Part shown: piece by piece, positions 1-11,130 of the stretch
Layout: each line of letters starts with the position of its first letter
Numbering within the stretch: the stretch's first letter is position 1
From: Ctena decussata
Taxonomy: Eukaryota; Mollusca; Bivalvia; Lucinida; Lucinidae
Assembly (NCBI GenBank): GCA_963989385.1
Contig: OZ022510.1
Span: 36,213,448 to 36,277,447 of the forward strand
Direction of reading: 5' to 3'
DNA: 64,000 nucleotides
Notes under the pieces: generated by a model
Told to the model about the DNA's origin: nothing
What the model saw: only the letters and a program-made list of their open reading frames with translations
Database searches by the model: none
Program-made: the position numbers and the translations under genes

Positions 1-87
1 GTCAAATTTCACCCTCCCCACCATCCCCTATCCCTACGCCATCTGTGCTGTAAGAAAGAACGAATAAATGAATATGTAAAGACATAC

Positions 88-235
88 CTGAAAAGGTTAG
101 CAAAATATTCCTTAATCAACCTTTTAATCACAGGAACAAAGAATATACCATATTGTGTATCTACCTCTAGGTACAAACTCGCAGAATATCCTTCAGTCAA
201 GGTTACTATTTTTAGAAACACCAATTTATAATTGC
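88..235 (-). CDS. Candidate internal exon of an unidentified minus-strand gene
   Basis: An open 148-base segment lies between an acceptor (TTTACAG, ending at 236) and a consensus donor (CAG|GTATGT, starting at 87). It encodes 48 complete codons with alternating hydrophobic residues, including TEGYSASLYLEVDTQYG and FFVPVIKRL, which look like strands of a beta-sandwich. Its 5' phase fits the 3' phase of the candidate exon at 3355..3431, joining through a glycine codon (G+GC). The spacing of 'TEGY...LEVDTQYG...VPV' loosely recalls the PapD-like repeats of TMEM131-family proteins, but that is a weak resemblance from memory, not an identification. The next exon downstream would lie outside the window. 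It could also be a chance open frame. Confidence 0.5.
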
Positions 236-1273
236 CTGTAAACCCATATTGTAACTTTCAAAGTGTAATTTTATAGTTGCTATGCTAAATTCACAGCTGC
301 AGCTAATATTTGGCGATTCAATCTAACATCATGGACACTTACACACGGTTTATTTAAAGAATCAAATTTAAGGTCTTGCTACCTAAAATTGTTCCAAAGT
401 GTAGTTTGTTCCCTAAGGTATATCAAAGAGTTCTGAAATTCTGGCAGCAACTGATTGATCATAAGTTGGCATATACTCACTTAGGAATAAGCCAGAGCAA
501 CAGTTTATGGAAAGTACTGTAATAATTCTAGGTATTGGGACAGATACAGCTGAACAAACAGTGCAGACCCAGAACAGACTGCTCCTAAGAGCAGTCTGAT
601 CAGGGTCTACAATGTTTGCCATTCCATACATATCACTTCATTGTAATATTTAAATACAGTAGTTCCACTTTTAGGGCAATTTCAGTAATATTTTTGGGTG
701 TCCCAAATTCCATTTTTAGGATATAGAACCTATCCTAACTAAATGAGCTGCAACTGGAGCAAACAGCAAGGACTCCCACCAACCTGTGCACTGATGCTGG
801 CCATGCCTGTGCTGTTTACAATAGTGAGAAATTTTTGCTTTAAAATAGTCTTCCGTTGCCAACAGCCCTCTAACTGACAGCATCAAACACTTTTGCAAGC
901 ATGCAAACAATGAAATATTAGTCCATCAATAACAGCCCCACTTCTTGGCAAGAAAATTTCTTTAAGTTACTTACACTTAAACTTTGACTTAAATATAATA
1001 TTCTGTAGGTATAAACTTCTTCAGAAAATTTCATGTAGGTTCGGTACAATCTTGAAATAGTCTCCCCAGATGCCAAGAGATAATATTTGATGTGTTTATA
1101 TTATAGAACTTGTATAGATATTTCTGTGATTTCCTGCCTAAAGCTACAATTCTTATCATTCAGTCAGCGGTAGCTTATCTCACCTGCAGAGTTATACTGA
1201 TTTCTGTAAGAAGACTGGAAGTTCAAAAATGTAAATTCTGTAATTATCCTAAATATCTGGGCCCAACTGTTCA
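236..1273. other. Unassigned intergenic or intronic DNA
   Basis: Apart from a fold-back element near 508..625, I recognise no gene, RNA or mobile-element signature here. A possible splice-bounded segment on the minus strand near 479..553 (acceptor TTCAG, donor GTGAGT) is open in one frame. It begins inside the fold-back element and its phase is not needed to join the neighbouring candidate exons, so it is not called. Confidence 0.4.
508..625. repeat. Fold-back element, family FB-3
   Basis: A palindrome centres on 'ctcctaagagcag', with arms reading caaacagtgcagaccc and gggtctacaatgtttg. Related copies lie near 4192, 10605, 13262 and 15243, all with arms derived from gcaaacagtgtagacc and a central agactgctcc/ggagcagtct stem. 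It is non-coding and probably a MITE. Confidence 0.6.
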
Positions 1274-1432
1274 AGTGAGTGAACTCGGGTTTAACGTCCC
1301 ACCAACAACAAGGTCATATGGAGACGGGACCTTGGGTTAAATAAAGTCTCATCTGAAAGACCGGAGAAGCGGGGGATTGATCTTGCGATCCCTGGATTGG
1401 TAGTCCCAAGTGTTATCCACTACACTACAGCC
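1274..1432 (-). mobile_element. tRNA-derived SINE, family SINE-1
   Basis: Read on the minus strand, it starts with an A-box-like CTGTAGTGTAGTGG and a B-box-like stretch near 1383-1400, then the family tail (cttcnccggtctttcagatgagac, tatgaccttgttgttggtgggacg) ending at a run of cactcact. It matches copies at 12459, 44149 and the dimer at 54838. It is Pol III-type and has no coding capacity. Confidence 0.7.
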
Positions 1433-1483
1433 CAACTGTTCAAAACTAACATATTACATATATACCCAAAACTACTACTATTT

Positions 1484-1545
1484 TTCGCCAAAAAAATGTG
1501 AGAAGCTTTTGCAGTGCAAAAGCTTCACAAATTTTTTGGCAGCAA
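1484..1545. repeat. Short palindrome, family FB-4
   Basis: The arms gccaaaaaaatgtgagaagc and gcttcacaaattttttggc flank a short loop (ttttgcagtgcaaaa). A related palindrome with the same loop, ttgcagtgnaaaa, occurs at 14326..14387, so this is a dispersed hairpin element rather than a unique structure. Confidence 0.55.
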
Positions 1546-3354
1546 AAACAAAGTGAATCAGACACATTTTATGAGTATTGAAAGACTTAACAAGGTTCTT
1601 TAAACTCACATTTTATGCTTCGAATAACTGGGCACTGAAACGAAAAAAAAAACTGACATGATACAGAGTAGACCTTGTCTGGATCTGCACTGTTTGCTTA
1701 CGCCTAAAAGATTCCATAAAATATTTCCAGATTTCTGAGATAAGACAAATTTGAAGATGAAAGGATCCATAAAAGATTAATGGTTAGCCTGTCTCAATAT
1801 CTTACGTATATCAAGATGGCTGATTTTCTCAATGGATACCCCTTTTATTGCTCACTTAAGCCCTTTTACTTTTTTTACTACCCCCGCCCCTCCCTTCCCC
1901 CAAATCCCCTCCCCCCAACCCCCTTGTATGTATTCAAAACAGAGGCAAAAATGAACATGGCAGAGTTACTTCCCCTGAAATTCTATCTTTTCATCTAAAC
2001 TGTTCAGATTTTTTTTCTCCAGCTACAGAGATCATATCAGAAGAAATTGCTGTTGCACTTGTTAACACTTATACAGCAGAATACAATGATGTATGTTAAA
2101 ACTATCAACAAGTTTGCTGTACTGACAGGTTTTCTGGTTCATTGATAGTTCTACAACATTGAATAACTTTACATCATAGTCACATCAGTTGTTCCCTTTT
2201 GTAAAAATGGCCAAAATGTGTAAAGTGCACCTATACACATTCTGTCAATTTACTTTGAGTTTTAAAACTGCAGATCATCATCAGACTCAGGCCATAACAG
2301 TAAACATGTTTTAATTGACTTACGGGAGATACTAAACCCATTTAAACATGTTAAAACCCTTTTACCTGCTTTGAAACACAAAACTGTACAAAAGAACTCC
2401 AAATTAATTCCACTTATTAATTACCGGTTGTAACAAAAATTCAATAAATCACTAATAAAGATTACAGTCATATTATCATTGCTATACTACAGTCAATCTA
2501 AAAGGAATTCTCAACCAAGTTGTTTGGGAATCAATACAAATCACATCAAATGGTTATCGGCTTCTCTCAAACAATAATCTAAGCTTAGCTGGAGACAGGA
2601 ACCAGTATGATGCCAATTTCTACTTGCTGCTTCCCTAATTGTCAAAGACAAAGACCATTCATCGAAAGAAAAATAGCTCTGACTCATTGAGTTTGTCACT
2701 TAATATGTGTCATGGCCAGTTTGGTTTAGAGTTACTGTAAACCCTGAAAACGCAAACCTGTTTGCTGATATTAAATGCTGGAAGACCGATAACACAATGT
2801 TAATTCCTTTTAATGAGAATATCATATATCACATGACATTTAAAATGACCAGAAATGCTGAGGCTTGCCCTGCCCTTCAGCTTGTTCAAGCCATTCTGCA
2901 TTTTCAGGTTGAGTCTGAAAACATTCTGTCATGCAACATTTAAACTAGGAATAAACAAGATAATCAATTAAACTTTATGACGTCACATATTTTCATGATG
3001 TCATTCTTAAGTAAAGGTAAAAAATTCCCAAAGCCTAGCGACCATAGGGATTAATGAGAGCTCAGTTTGGATATTGTTTTGGAAGAGAAAAAAAACATCT
3101 TGTGGAAGAATTGCATGTATGATTTAGAGAGGTCACTCTTGAGAGTGATTCTTCATCTTAAAGTCATATTATTACTGTAAGTAAGCACTGCTTATGTTGT
3201 CAGGTATGTTTATGAGCTATTAAGGACAGCAACATTTCAAACAGAGAAAAATTCCATCCAACTTTGAAAGGATTCTCTTTCCCAATACCTCCCTATTAAA
3301 GAACATGACAGAAATTAAATTGTAACAATAATACCTCTATAAGGCAATCATTAC
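1546..3354. other. Unassigned DNA
   Basis: No recognisable gene or transposon domain. A plus-strand open frame at 2707..2943 (78 codons) has no similarity that I recognise and no convincing splice or start context. A short C-rich run lies near 1880-1925. Confidence 0.4.
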
Positions 3355-3431
3355 CTTTATCAGGTGTCACAGTGTCAATTTGACTGATGGCCCCTGTCAC
3401 ACGATTACAACTAGTGCCCAGAAGGAAATAT
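3355..3431 (-). CDS. Candidate internal exon, partner of 88..235
   Basis: This 77-base open segment runs from an acceptor (CATTAAAG, ending at 3432) to a donor (AAAG|GTAATG). It encodes 25 codons including LLGTSCNRVTGAISQIDT and a VTPDK end. Its last base (G) plus the first two bases (GC) of the 88..235 exon make a glycine codon, so the two exons join in frame across an intron of about 3.1 kb. The acceptor has only a modest pyrimidine tract. I do not recognise the protein; a TMEM131-like beta-sandwich protein is only one possibility. Confidence 0.45.
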
Positions 3432-3716
3432 CTTTAATGACCAATTACAGGCAATAAGAAGAAAAATAATACAAAAATAAACTATTGTATTAATTTTCTG
3501 TAACTAATCTGTAGCAATGTAATCATGACAATTTTCTGTAACTAATCAGTACCAATGCAATCATGACAAAGGTTTTGTCCCTTGCACATAGATTGAGGTA
3601 TACAAAGTCTTGTAAAAGCTGTAGCCAGTATCTCAAATTTATTCAGCACCCTTTAGTACTACTGGAATTATTCTAGGATCTCTGTGACTAATCCAAGATG
3701 CACTTAAATACAAGTT

Positions 3717-3935
3717 AATCAAGTTCCCACTATGCACCTGACTCTATGTTAATCAAGCTCCCACTATAGTGGAAACTTGATTAGAACCAAGTTCCCACTA
3801 TACACCTGACTCTATGCTAATCAAGCTTCCACTATAATGGGAACTTAATTAGCATAGAATCAAGTTCCCATTATGCACCTGACTCTATGCTAATCAAGTT
3901 CCCAATATAGTGGGAACTTGATTAGCATAAAGTCA
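3717..3935. repeat. Compound tandem and inverted repeat
   Basis: Several copies of a unit of about 55 bases (tcaagttcccactatgcacc, tgactctatgctaatcaag) alternate with their own reverse complement (actatagtgggaacttgatt, agcata). The block can fold in more than one way. It contains no open frame of note. Confidence 0.7.
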
Positions 3936-4191
3936 AGTGCATCTTGACTTTGGTTTGAAAACATCAGGGTTCTCGCAATGCAAGTTTGACAGAACCCTGG
4001 CAAGGCAGCTCATAAATAACCGCCTTATCTAGATCACAGAAGGGTTTCATCGTCCACGAAAGCAACATAGAAGTCACAACAGTTGTCTCCCTTTGCAAAA
4101 GTGGCAGAAAACATGGAACTGTACCATCTATAAACCTTACATTGCTCAATCAAATCATATTGCATTAACCCATTCAATGCGGGATACCCCT

Positions 4192-4268
4192 AAACTGGGC
4201 AAACAGTTTGGATCCAGATCAGGCCCCACAAATGTGGGGCCTGATCTGAGATCCAAATTGTTTGCTGC
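4192..4268. repeat. Fold-back element, family FB-3 (variant stem)
   Basis: The arms gggcaaacagtttggatcc and ggatccaaattgtttgc-type sequence flank an inner stem ggcccc/ggggcc around a short loop. It has the same outer arms as the other FB-3 copies but a different inner stem. Confidence 0.6.
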
Positions 4269-4384
4269 CTAGACATCATTTCTACAAGAGTTAGTTAGAC
4301 GGATATTGTCAAAATATTCTTAATTTTTGATGCAGATGACAATTTCAGCAGATGACAAAAACACCTAGAATGCAATGGGTTAAA

Positions 4385-4580
4385 AGAATCAGCTTCAAAC
4401 TCACTTGGTCAATTTGTAAATCCCTGAACAACTCTACCACCAATGGAACAGAAATCACTTGAAAATGATGACCTATTGACGTGATCAGCTTCAAACTCAC
4501 TTGGTCAATTTGTTATCCCTGAACAACTCTACCACCAACCGAACAAAAATGACTTGAAGATGATGGCCTATTGACGTGAT
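4385..4580. repeat. Tandem duplication of about 95 bases
   Basis: Two head-to-tail copies start with atcagcttcaaactcacttg and end in ctattgacgtgatc, at about 4387-4483 and 4484-4580. They differ by scattered substitutions. The second ends 'gtgatccgtaac', where the array stops. Confidence 0.7.
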
Positions 4581-4939
4581 CCGTAACATTTCATTATTGA
4601 CAGCTACATGTCTCATAACTATGTTGCCCTAGGCAGGTGACAATAGTGAGATAGGATACGATATCTGGTATCAATTCATTAACGACTGGACAATTAACAT
4701 TAGTGTTATTATATTATCGAATGTTGGCAACATCTGTCACATTTACGCAGTCATTTTTTTCTACAATTTGACGCATGTTTGTATTCTGACTCAGGGTGCT
4801 TCGTAGCAATGTCTTTCGTCAAACTTAAAACTGCTTCAACACTTAGCAAAAACTGCTTCAACACTCAGCTCTGAGGAAAACAAACGTCTACCCCATTTGA
4901 TCCATATCAACATACAGACAAAAATTATATTAGTAGTAG

Positions 4940-5625
4940 CCTAGAATATTAATTACTTACAGCAAATTACATTAGAGGTACATGTAGATTATAGCAAAGA
5001 CTATTTCTAACAAGTAAGAGCAGAGATAGATTCTTGCCTAGAATATTTATGAGCAAGTGATCTAAGTGCTAGAATCTAGCATGCAATATCAGCTATATAA
5101 CTTTTTAGCCTAGAATATTTAAAGAAAGCAAAACCTTCTAGCCTAGAATATTTATATTATAACAAGTACCGTAAGGTAAGAGCTACCTTCTAGCCTAGAC
5201 CATTGATTGATTGATTGATTTGATGATTAATGTCCAAAGTAAACAGCTATGGTCATGTCAGGACGATCAGTTAACCTAACCACACTATTCCTGGGCAGGC
5301 TTAGACCTCCTAAGCCGTTAACCAGTACTAAGTGCACATACTTTCCCCAGTAACTGACAGCTGCCCTTCTTGAATCAGGGGAAGGAGAAACGAAAGTATG
5401 TGGCCAGACCGGGTTTCGAACCAAGGACCTAGCCTAGACTATTTACAAGTAAGGTAAGAGCGATTTTCTAGACTAGAATATTTACAGCAAGTTAGGTAAG
5501 AGCTAACCTTTTAGCCTAGAATATTTACTGCAATGTGAGGGCTAGATTCTAGCCTAGAATATTAACAACAAGAAAGGTGAGGGCTAGGTTCTAGCCAAGA
5601 ATATTTACAACTAGAGAAAGTGAGC
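4940..5625. repeat. Minisatellite array, left part
   Basis: This is a degenerate array of a roughly 40-base unit containing agcctagaatatttacagca, then agtaaggtgagggctagatt. It starts irregularly near 4940, is interrupted by a SINE (5206..5431), and stops at the left edge of the nested element at about 5626. The same unit resumes at 9491, so the two parts were once one array. Confidence 0.75.
5206..5431 (-). mobile_element. tRNA-related SINE, family SINE-3, head truncated
   Basis: This matches the full copy at 37178..37446: a gattgatt tail on the left, then the body (ggtcatgtcaggacgatcag, ctgggcaggcttagacctcc), then gaccgggtttcgaacc, which is the complement of a B box. The outer part of the tRNA-like head is missing. 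It sits inside the minisatellite. Confidence 0.7.
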
Positions 5626-6468
5626 AGGGGCTCACGTATACCCCCCGGCCAGCGCCACCGCCTAATGACATTAAACTTTAAAACACAAAAATTTAACACA
5701 TATCAGATATAAATTTTAAAATCTGTGACCTTGACCTTTGGTCAGCAGCAGCAGCATACAGAGGGTTTGCAAGCTAACAGTAAACCAAGAAATATATCAA
5801 ACAGTTCCATTGAAGGATATCTGAAACATTATAAAGCAGTACATTGATGCAACTGTTTAGTATGAGACCTTGACCTTATGTCAACAGCAGCATCCAGATA
5901 ATGTAAATTGTTGCAACCTAGAGGTAAACAAAGTCACATACCAAAAGGTAATACAAAAGAAGCAAATAATATCAACTTAACTTAAAACTTTAACATGGAA
6001 AAGCATGTCTGTGACCTTGAGTAAAGGCATGTGTGGAGATGATATAGAATACATTTTAGACCAATACCTATAATACCAAAAATAAATCAAACCCAAAAAA
6101 CCCAAAAAAGGATTTGGATGACATGAGATCTCAAAACCTTAAAACAAAACATATATGAAAATGTCTAAGTGCAAAACTTCAACATGAAATGTCAAAGTCC
6201 ACAACCTTGACCTCTAGGTAACAGGCATGGGTGGGAATGTTAGAGAATAAAACTATGTATCAACATCTATCATCATGCCAAACATAAACCCAAACCAACA
6301 CAGGGTTTGAATAATATAGAGATAATAAAAACTTTAACGCAAAACTTTAACATGAAAAGTCAAAGTCCGTGACCTTGACCAATATGTCACAGGCACCAGA
6401 GGGGATGGTACAGAATAAAACTTTGGACCAATATCTATCATCATGCCAAACATAAACACAACCCAAAT

Positions 6469-8272
6469 ACCAGAGGACCATTGGTCCTGTAGCTCACCTG
6501 AGTCCATTCATCCTTAGCACTCAAGAGTAAGAAACACTGAAGTAAGTTGTACAATTCGGCCTAATTTCAACTTTGACTGAGTTGTTATGCTTGTCCTAGT
6601 AAAAATTAGCAAGTTTGATGAAGTTACAATAAAAAAAAACATGCTTGTAAAACTTTTTGCCTAAATATTGCAGTAACACAGAAATAAATGCCAATTTGCA
6701 CTTTTCCCAATACAAGTCTATAGAAACTTTAAAATGCCATAGTAATGAAACCATGTGGGCAACAATAATAAAAAACAATATTTACGTAGGGGCTAATGTC
6801 ATGAACATGTATGCAAAGAATCAGCTTCATCCCCTTATATGGTTTTTGAGGAAAAGATTTTTAAATATTTTTTTCAAAAATATTTCCTTAATATTGCCAT
6901 GGCAACAAATCAAATTCGGCAATTTGGACAAAATTAAAAGGAATCATAGAGGACTACTCAAGCAACATTTCTGTAGATAAAAATCCAAAAATAACTGCAG
7001 GGTGATAGCAAAAACGGCAGCTTTCCATTTTTCCCATCATATTTCAATGGAAACTATAAGTTGTCATACCAACCTATCCGCTGAAGCAATTGCCATAAAA
7101 AACAGTAATTCTATAGAGGCTTGTACAAAGATCTGTTCTGTAAAGTTTGAGCTTTATCGGCCACATAGTTTCTGCAAAAATGATATTTTAATATTTTTTT
7201 CTATTTTTAACCATTCGGTTGCAATGGCAATCAGCCAAATTGTGCAATTTACATAAATTTCATGTGGTTGATATAGGACTACTCAAGGAACATTTCTGTA
7301 AAAGTTTTGTCAAAATATCTGCAGTCACATAGCAATAAATGCAAATTTTCAATTTTCCCATTATAAGTCAATGGCAACTTTAAGTTGCCATGGCAACCAA
7401 ACTACTGGAGCAATTGCCAAAAAAAATAGTATTTTTATAGATGGTAGTACCTAGATCCTTTCTGTGAAGTTTGAGCTTTATTGGTTGTATAGTCTCTGAG
7501 GAGATGATTTTGGAATATCTTTTCTATTTTTAACCATTCGGTTGCCATGGCAACCAGCCTAATTGTGCAATTTACATAAAGTTCATGTGGTTTATAGAGG
7601 ACTACTCAAGGAACATTTCTGTAAAAGTTTTGTCAAAATATCTGCAGTGACATAGCAATAAATGCAAATTTTCAATTTTCCCATTATAAGTCAATGGCAA
7701 CTTTAAGTTGCCATAGCAACCAAACTGCAGGAGCAACTGCCAAGAAAAACAGTATTTTTATAGAGGGTAGTACCTAGATCCTTTCTGTGAAGTTTGAGCT
7801 TTATTGGTTGTATAGTTTCTGAGGAGATGATTTTTGAATATCTTTTCTATTTCTAACCTTTCGGTTGCCATGGCAACCAGCCTAATTGTGCAATTTACAT
7901 AAATTTCATGTGGTTGATAGAGGACTACTCAAGGAACATTTCTGTAAAAGTTTTGTCAAAATATCTGCAGTGACATAGCAATAAATGCAAATTTTCAATT
8001 TTTCCCATACAAGTCAATGGAAACTTTAAGTTGCCATAGCAACCAAAGTTCTGAAGCAATTTGGATAAAAAACAGTATTATTGGTTCCCCCTGCCTATAG
8101 ATGCTATAAATGAAATTTGGTAACAATGGGCTTTGTAGTTTCAGAGGAGATGTCTTTTGAAAATATTGACGGACGACGGACGGACGGACGGACGGACGGA
8201 CGGACGACGGACGACGGATGCCTGCCTATACTATAAGCTCACCTGTGAGCCTTCGGCTCAGGTGAGCTAAAA
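6469..8272 (+). mobile_element. Helentron-like element A
   Basis: The 5' end is a hairpin, AGGACCA-T-TGGTCCT, followed by GTAGCTCACCTGAG. The 3' end carries the inverted motif GCTCAGGTGAGCTAAAA in a hairpin with a cttcg loop. The core has about four tandem units of roughly 300 bases around 'ggttgccatggcaacc' and 'tactcaaggaacatttctgt'. A (GGAC)n tract lies at 8168..8218 just before the terminal hairpin. It has no transposase and is inserted in the 5626..9490 element. Confidence 0.65.
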
Positions 8273-9174
8273 AGCATCGTAAACGACTGCGTAATACCCC
8301 GCCACTGCAAACCAATACCCCGTCTTCTATCTTTTATACATTTTTTTTTATCATGACGTCAACCTCATATTACCTAGATAATGTGTTGCAAGTTTCAGGA
8401 AAATCCTGTTAATCTTTGATTTTATACAGAATTTTTTCATAATTTTATACATGTATATAGCTCTGGGGCAGGGGCAGGTAACCTATGTGGACTTAATACT
8501 ACTTCTTACAGAAAGCTTATGTTATTTTAATCATTTCTATGAAATTTCATCAAGATATACCGAAAATCTGATTTTATATTGATTTTTTCATGATTTCATA
8601 CATGTATACAGCATGTGTCAGGGGCAGATAACCACTGGGGGACAAAATTTTGATCAAGACATAAAGCTTATATCAATATGATAAATTGTTACAAGTATCA
8701 GAAAAATCCCTTTCGACTCTAATTTTATACATTTTTTTTCATTACTTCATACATGTATATAGCCCTAGGGCAGGGGAAGATAATCCAGGTGGACAAAATT
8801 CTGCTTATTACTGAAAGCTTATGTTACTTCGATCATTTCTGTGAAATTTCATCAAGATATTTCAAAGTGTAAAAGAACTACAGACCAAAAACTGTTTTTA
8901 AGACCATGAAAAGGGCAATAACTCCATAAGAAGACATCGAAATTTGCCCATTAACAATCCCAACCGAGATCTTCCCAAGACCAATGCACATGCCATGTAT
9001 GAATAAAATCCGTTAATAAATACTCAAGTTATCGAACGGAAACAAAGTGCTCACGGACGGACGGACGGACGGACGGACGACCGGACGGACGGACGTACGT
9101 ACGACGGACGGACAGACACACGGACAGCCAGCGGGAAAACATAATACCCCGCCACTAACGTGTGGCGGGGTATA
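8273..9174 (+). mobile_element. Helentron-like element H, copy 1
   Basis: It starts gcatcgtaaacgactgcgta, then ataccccgccac. It ends ataccccgccac-taacgt-gtggcggggtat, a perfect terminal hairpin. The core consists of units of about 170 bases around 'acatgtatatagc' and 'ggggcaggggcagataac'. An (ACGG)n tract lies at about 9054..9113. A second, larger copy of the family is at 27545..31214. Confidence 0.65.
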
Positions 9175-9490
9175 CAAAGGGTTTGAATTATACAGAGATC
9201 TTAAAAACTTTAACGCAAAACTTTAACATGAAAAGTCAAAGTCCGTGACCTTGACCTCTAGGTCACAGGCATGGGTAGGGGTGGTATAGAATAAAACTTT
9301 GGACCATTATCTATCACCATGCCAAATATAAACCTAATCCATCAAAGGGTTTGGATTATATAAGATCTTAAAAACTTTAACGCAAAACTTTAACGCAAAT
9401 GTTAACTTACGGACGGACGGACGGACGGACGAACGGACATCGGACGAAAGCTATATACCCCTTGGCATACTTCGTATGCCAGGGGTATAA

Positions 9491-10215
9491 CAAGTAAGGT
9501 GGAGCTTAATGTTCTAGCCTTGTCTATTTACAGCAAGTAAGTTTTGAGCTAGTTCTAACCTAGAATATTTACAGTAAGGTTAGGGCTACATTTTAGCCTA
9601 GAATATCTATAGCAGGTAAGGTTTGCACTAGGATTCGATGGACACTCGGCGCCAAGTGCATGCAACTGTGGTTACATACCGCTGACCCACTTGAGGAACG
9701 TTGTTAGGAGAACTGAACTGAAGTTTGCGCTAGGTTGTAGCCTAGAATATTTACAGCAAGTAAGGTGAGGACTAGGTTCCAGCCTAGAACATTTACAGCA
9801 AGTAAGGTGAGGACTAGATTCCAGCCTAGAACATTTACAACAAGTAAGGTTAGGGCTAGAATCAAGCCTAGAATATTTACAGCAAATAATGTTAAAGCTA
9901 TGTTCTAGCCTACAGTATTTACAGCAAGTAAGATGAAAGAGCTTCAGCCTAGAATATTTACAGCAAATAAAGCAAGAACCCATGTTCTAGCCTAGAATGT
10001 TTTCAACACAGATTGTGAAGGCTAGGATCTAGGCTAGAACTTATCCCTCACATTTCTTGCTGTAAATATTCTGGACTAGAACCTTGCTCTCACCATGCTA
10101 GATCCTAGTGCACAATATTTACAACAAGAGGAAGGTGAGGGCTAGGCAAGTAAAGCAAGAGATCAGACTAGAGACCCAGAATATTTACAGAAAGGTTAGA
10201 GCAGAAAAAGTCTGT
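9491..10215. repeat. Minisatellite array, right part
   Basis: Continuation of the 4940..5625 array, with units containing tagcctagaatatttacagc, then aagtaaggtgagg. The unit is regular from 9720 to 10010 and decays to the right. Open frames here are artefacts of the repeat (repeated CCKYSRLE). Confidence 0.75.
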
Positions 10216-10604
10216 CTTTTAACCATAACCACAGAATACAAGCTCAAGAGAAGATGCAATCTGCTGCTGCTGCTGCAATCCATCAATTCTCTGACATGCC
10301 TAGATGCAAAAAAATACCATCTTCTAGCAGTATTATACACAACCATTCATACTGTTTACATGATACATATAAAGTTACATAATTCTAGTTTTCTTTGTGA
10401 ATTACTCCCAGTTAAGCAATTAATATATTTAACCTAGATCTGCAGTGCAGTAATTAATGGGGGGTTTAGTTACAGAATGTGAACTACAGTAAATATCCAA
10501 AATATTAGCACTTTATCAAATCCTGACCAATAAAATCCTGACAAATTTTTGTAATCAAATTAAATTTCGATTCAGCTGATTTTACCATTTTGGTGCAGTG
10601 TGAT
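10216..10604. other. Unassigned DNA
   Basis: AT-rich stretch with a short ctg run near 10261. I see no gene or repeat signature. Confidence 0.4.
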
Positions 10605-10682
10605 TATGGCAAACAGTGTAGATCCATATCAGACTGCTCCTCAAGGAGCAGTCTGATCAGGGTCTACACTGTTTGCTCAGAT
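10605..10682. repeat. Fold-back element, family FB-3 (well preserved)
   Basis: Near-perfect palindrome: gcaaacagtgtagatc and agggtctacactgtttgc as outer arms, with cagactgctcctcaaggagcagtctg at the centre. The best copy of the family in this window. Confidence 0.7.
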
Positions 10683-10981
10683 ACTTATGTCCCAACATTT
10701 AGGAGAACTCAAGCTTGCATTAGCTGCCATTTCTTATCAGATCTATGCAACAAGTTGGTGAAAGGTTAAACTCCACCGATGCAAATGATGCTATGTATGC
10801 ATCCCTGCATATGAATCAGCGTGAAATTGGCCAACTAGACAAGAATTCCATGGAAGAAAGTGTCTCGCCTGTCAAAGCATTGTCATAAAACACAGCTAAA
10901 CCAGAAAAGTCAGAAAAAGATTTAATGTTGCTGACAACACAGGATGCCAGAAAAGTAATGCCTATGTCTTGCTGCAAGACA

Positions 10982-11130
10982 ACAAGATCTGTCTGCATAC
11001 AGGTTAGCTCGCCTGATAGTGCCTTGCTGACATTACATTAAACATCTTAATGTAAAACTTTCACATCTTGCTACTGCCGCCACGGATAGTGCAACGGCTC
11101 TTCCTGCATTTTGTGCAGGTAAGCTAAAAA
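10982..11130 (+). mobile_element. Compact Helentron-like element E
   Basis: This 149-base element starts ACAAGATCTGTCTGCATACAG (hairpin CTGT/ACAG), then TTAGCTCGCCTGA. It ends GCAGGTAAGCTAAAAA after a hairpin, ctgcattttgtgcag. The core resembles the element at 47038..47200 (tgccgccacggatagtgcaa, cggctctt), so both belong to the small-core branch. Confidence 0.65.

Larger units (their letters stand above)
5626..9490 (+). mobile_element. Helentron-like (HINE/pearl-type) element, outer shell of a nest
   Basis: It opens near gctcacgtatacccccc and closes with an (ACGG)n-type tract (9411..9434) followed by the terminal hairpin ataccccttggcat/atgccaggggtat. Between these are tandem core units of about 200 bases rich in 'ctttaacatgaaaagtcaaa' and 'tgaccttgacctctaggtca'. 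Two further elements (6469..8272 and 8273..9174) lie in its middle, and the core sequence resumes at 9175 (aaagggtttgaattatacag). It is non-coding. The Helentron assignment rests on architecture only. Confidence 0.6.

Noticed and set aside
4387..4505. Donor-like GTGAGT sites in the tandem duplication as exon ends of the left-edge gene
   Set aside because: Attached open segments would be under 20 bases, and both copies are equal, suggesting chance.
8165..9440. CRISPR-like spacing of repeats near (ACGG)n tracts
   Set aside because: Units are 170-300 bases, degenerate, and directly joined without unique spacers; these are tandem cores of eukaryotic elements.
9672..9983. 103-codon minus-strand frame with repeated CCKYSRLE
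   Set aside because: It is a reading of the 40-bp minisatellite, with no start, splice or domain support.
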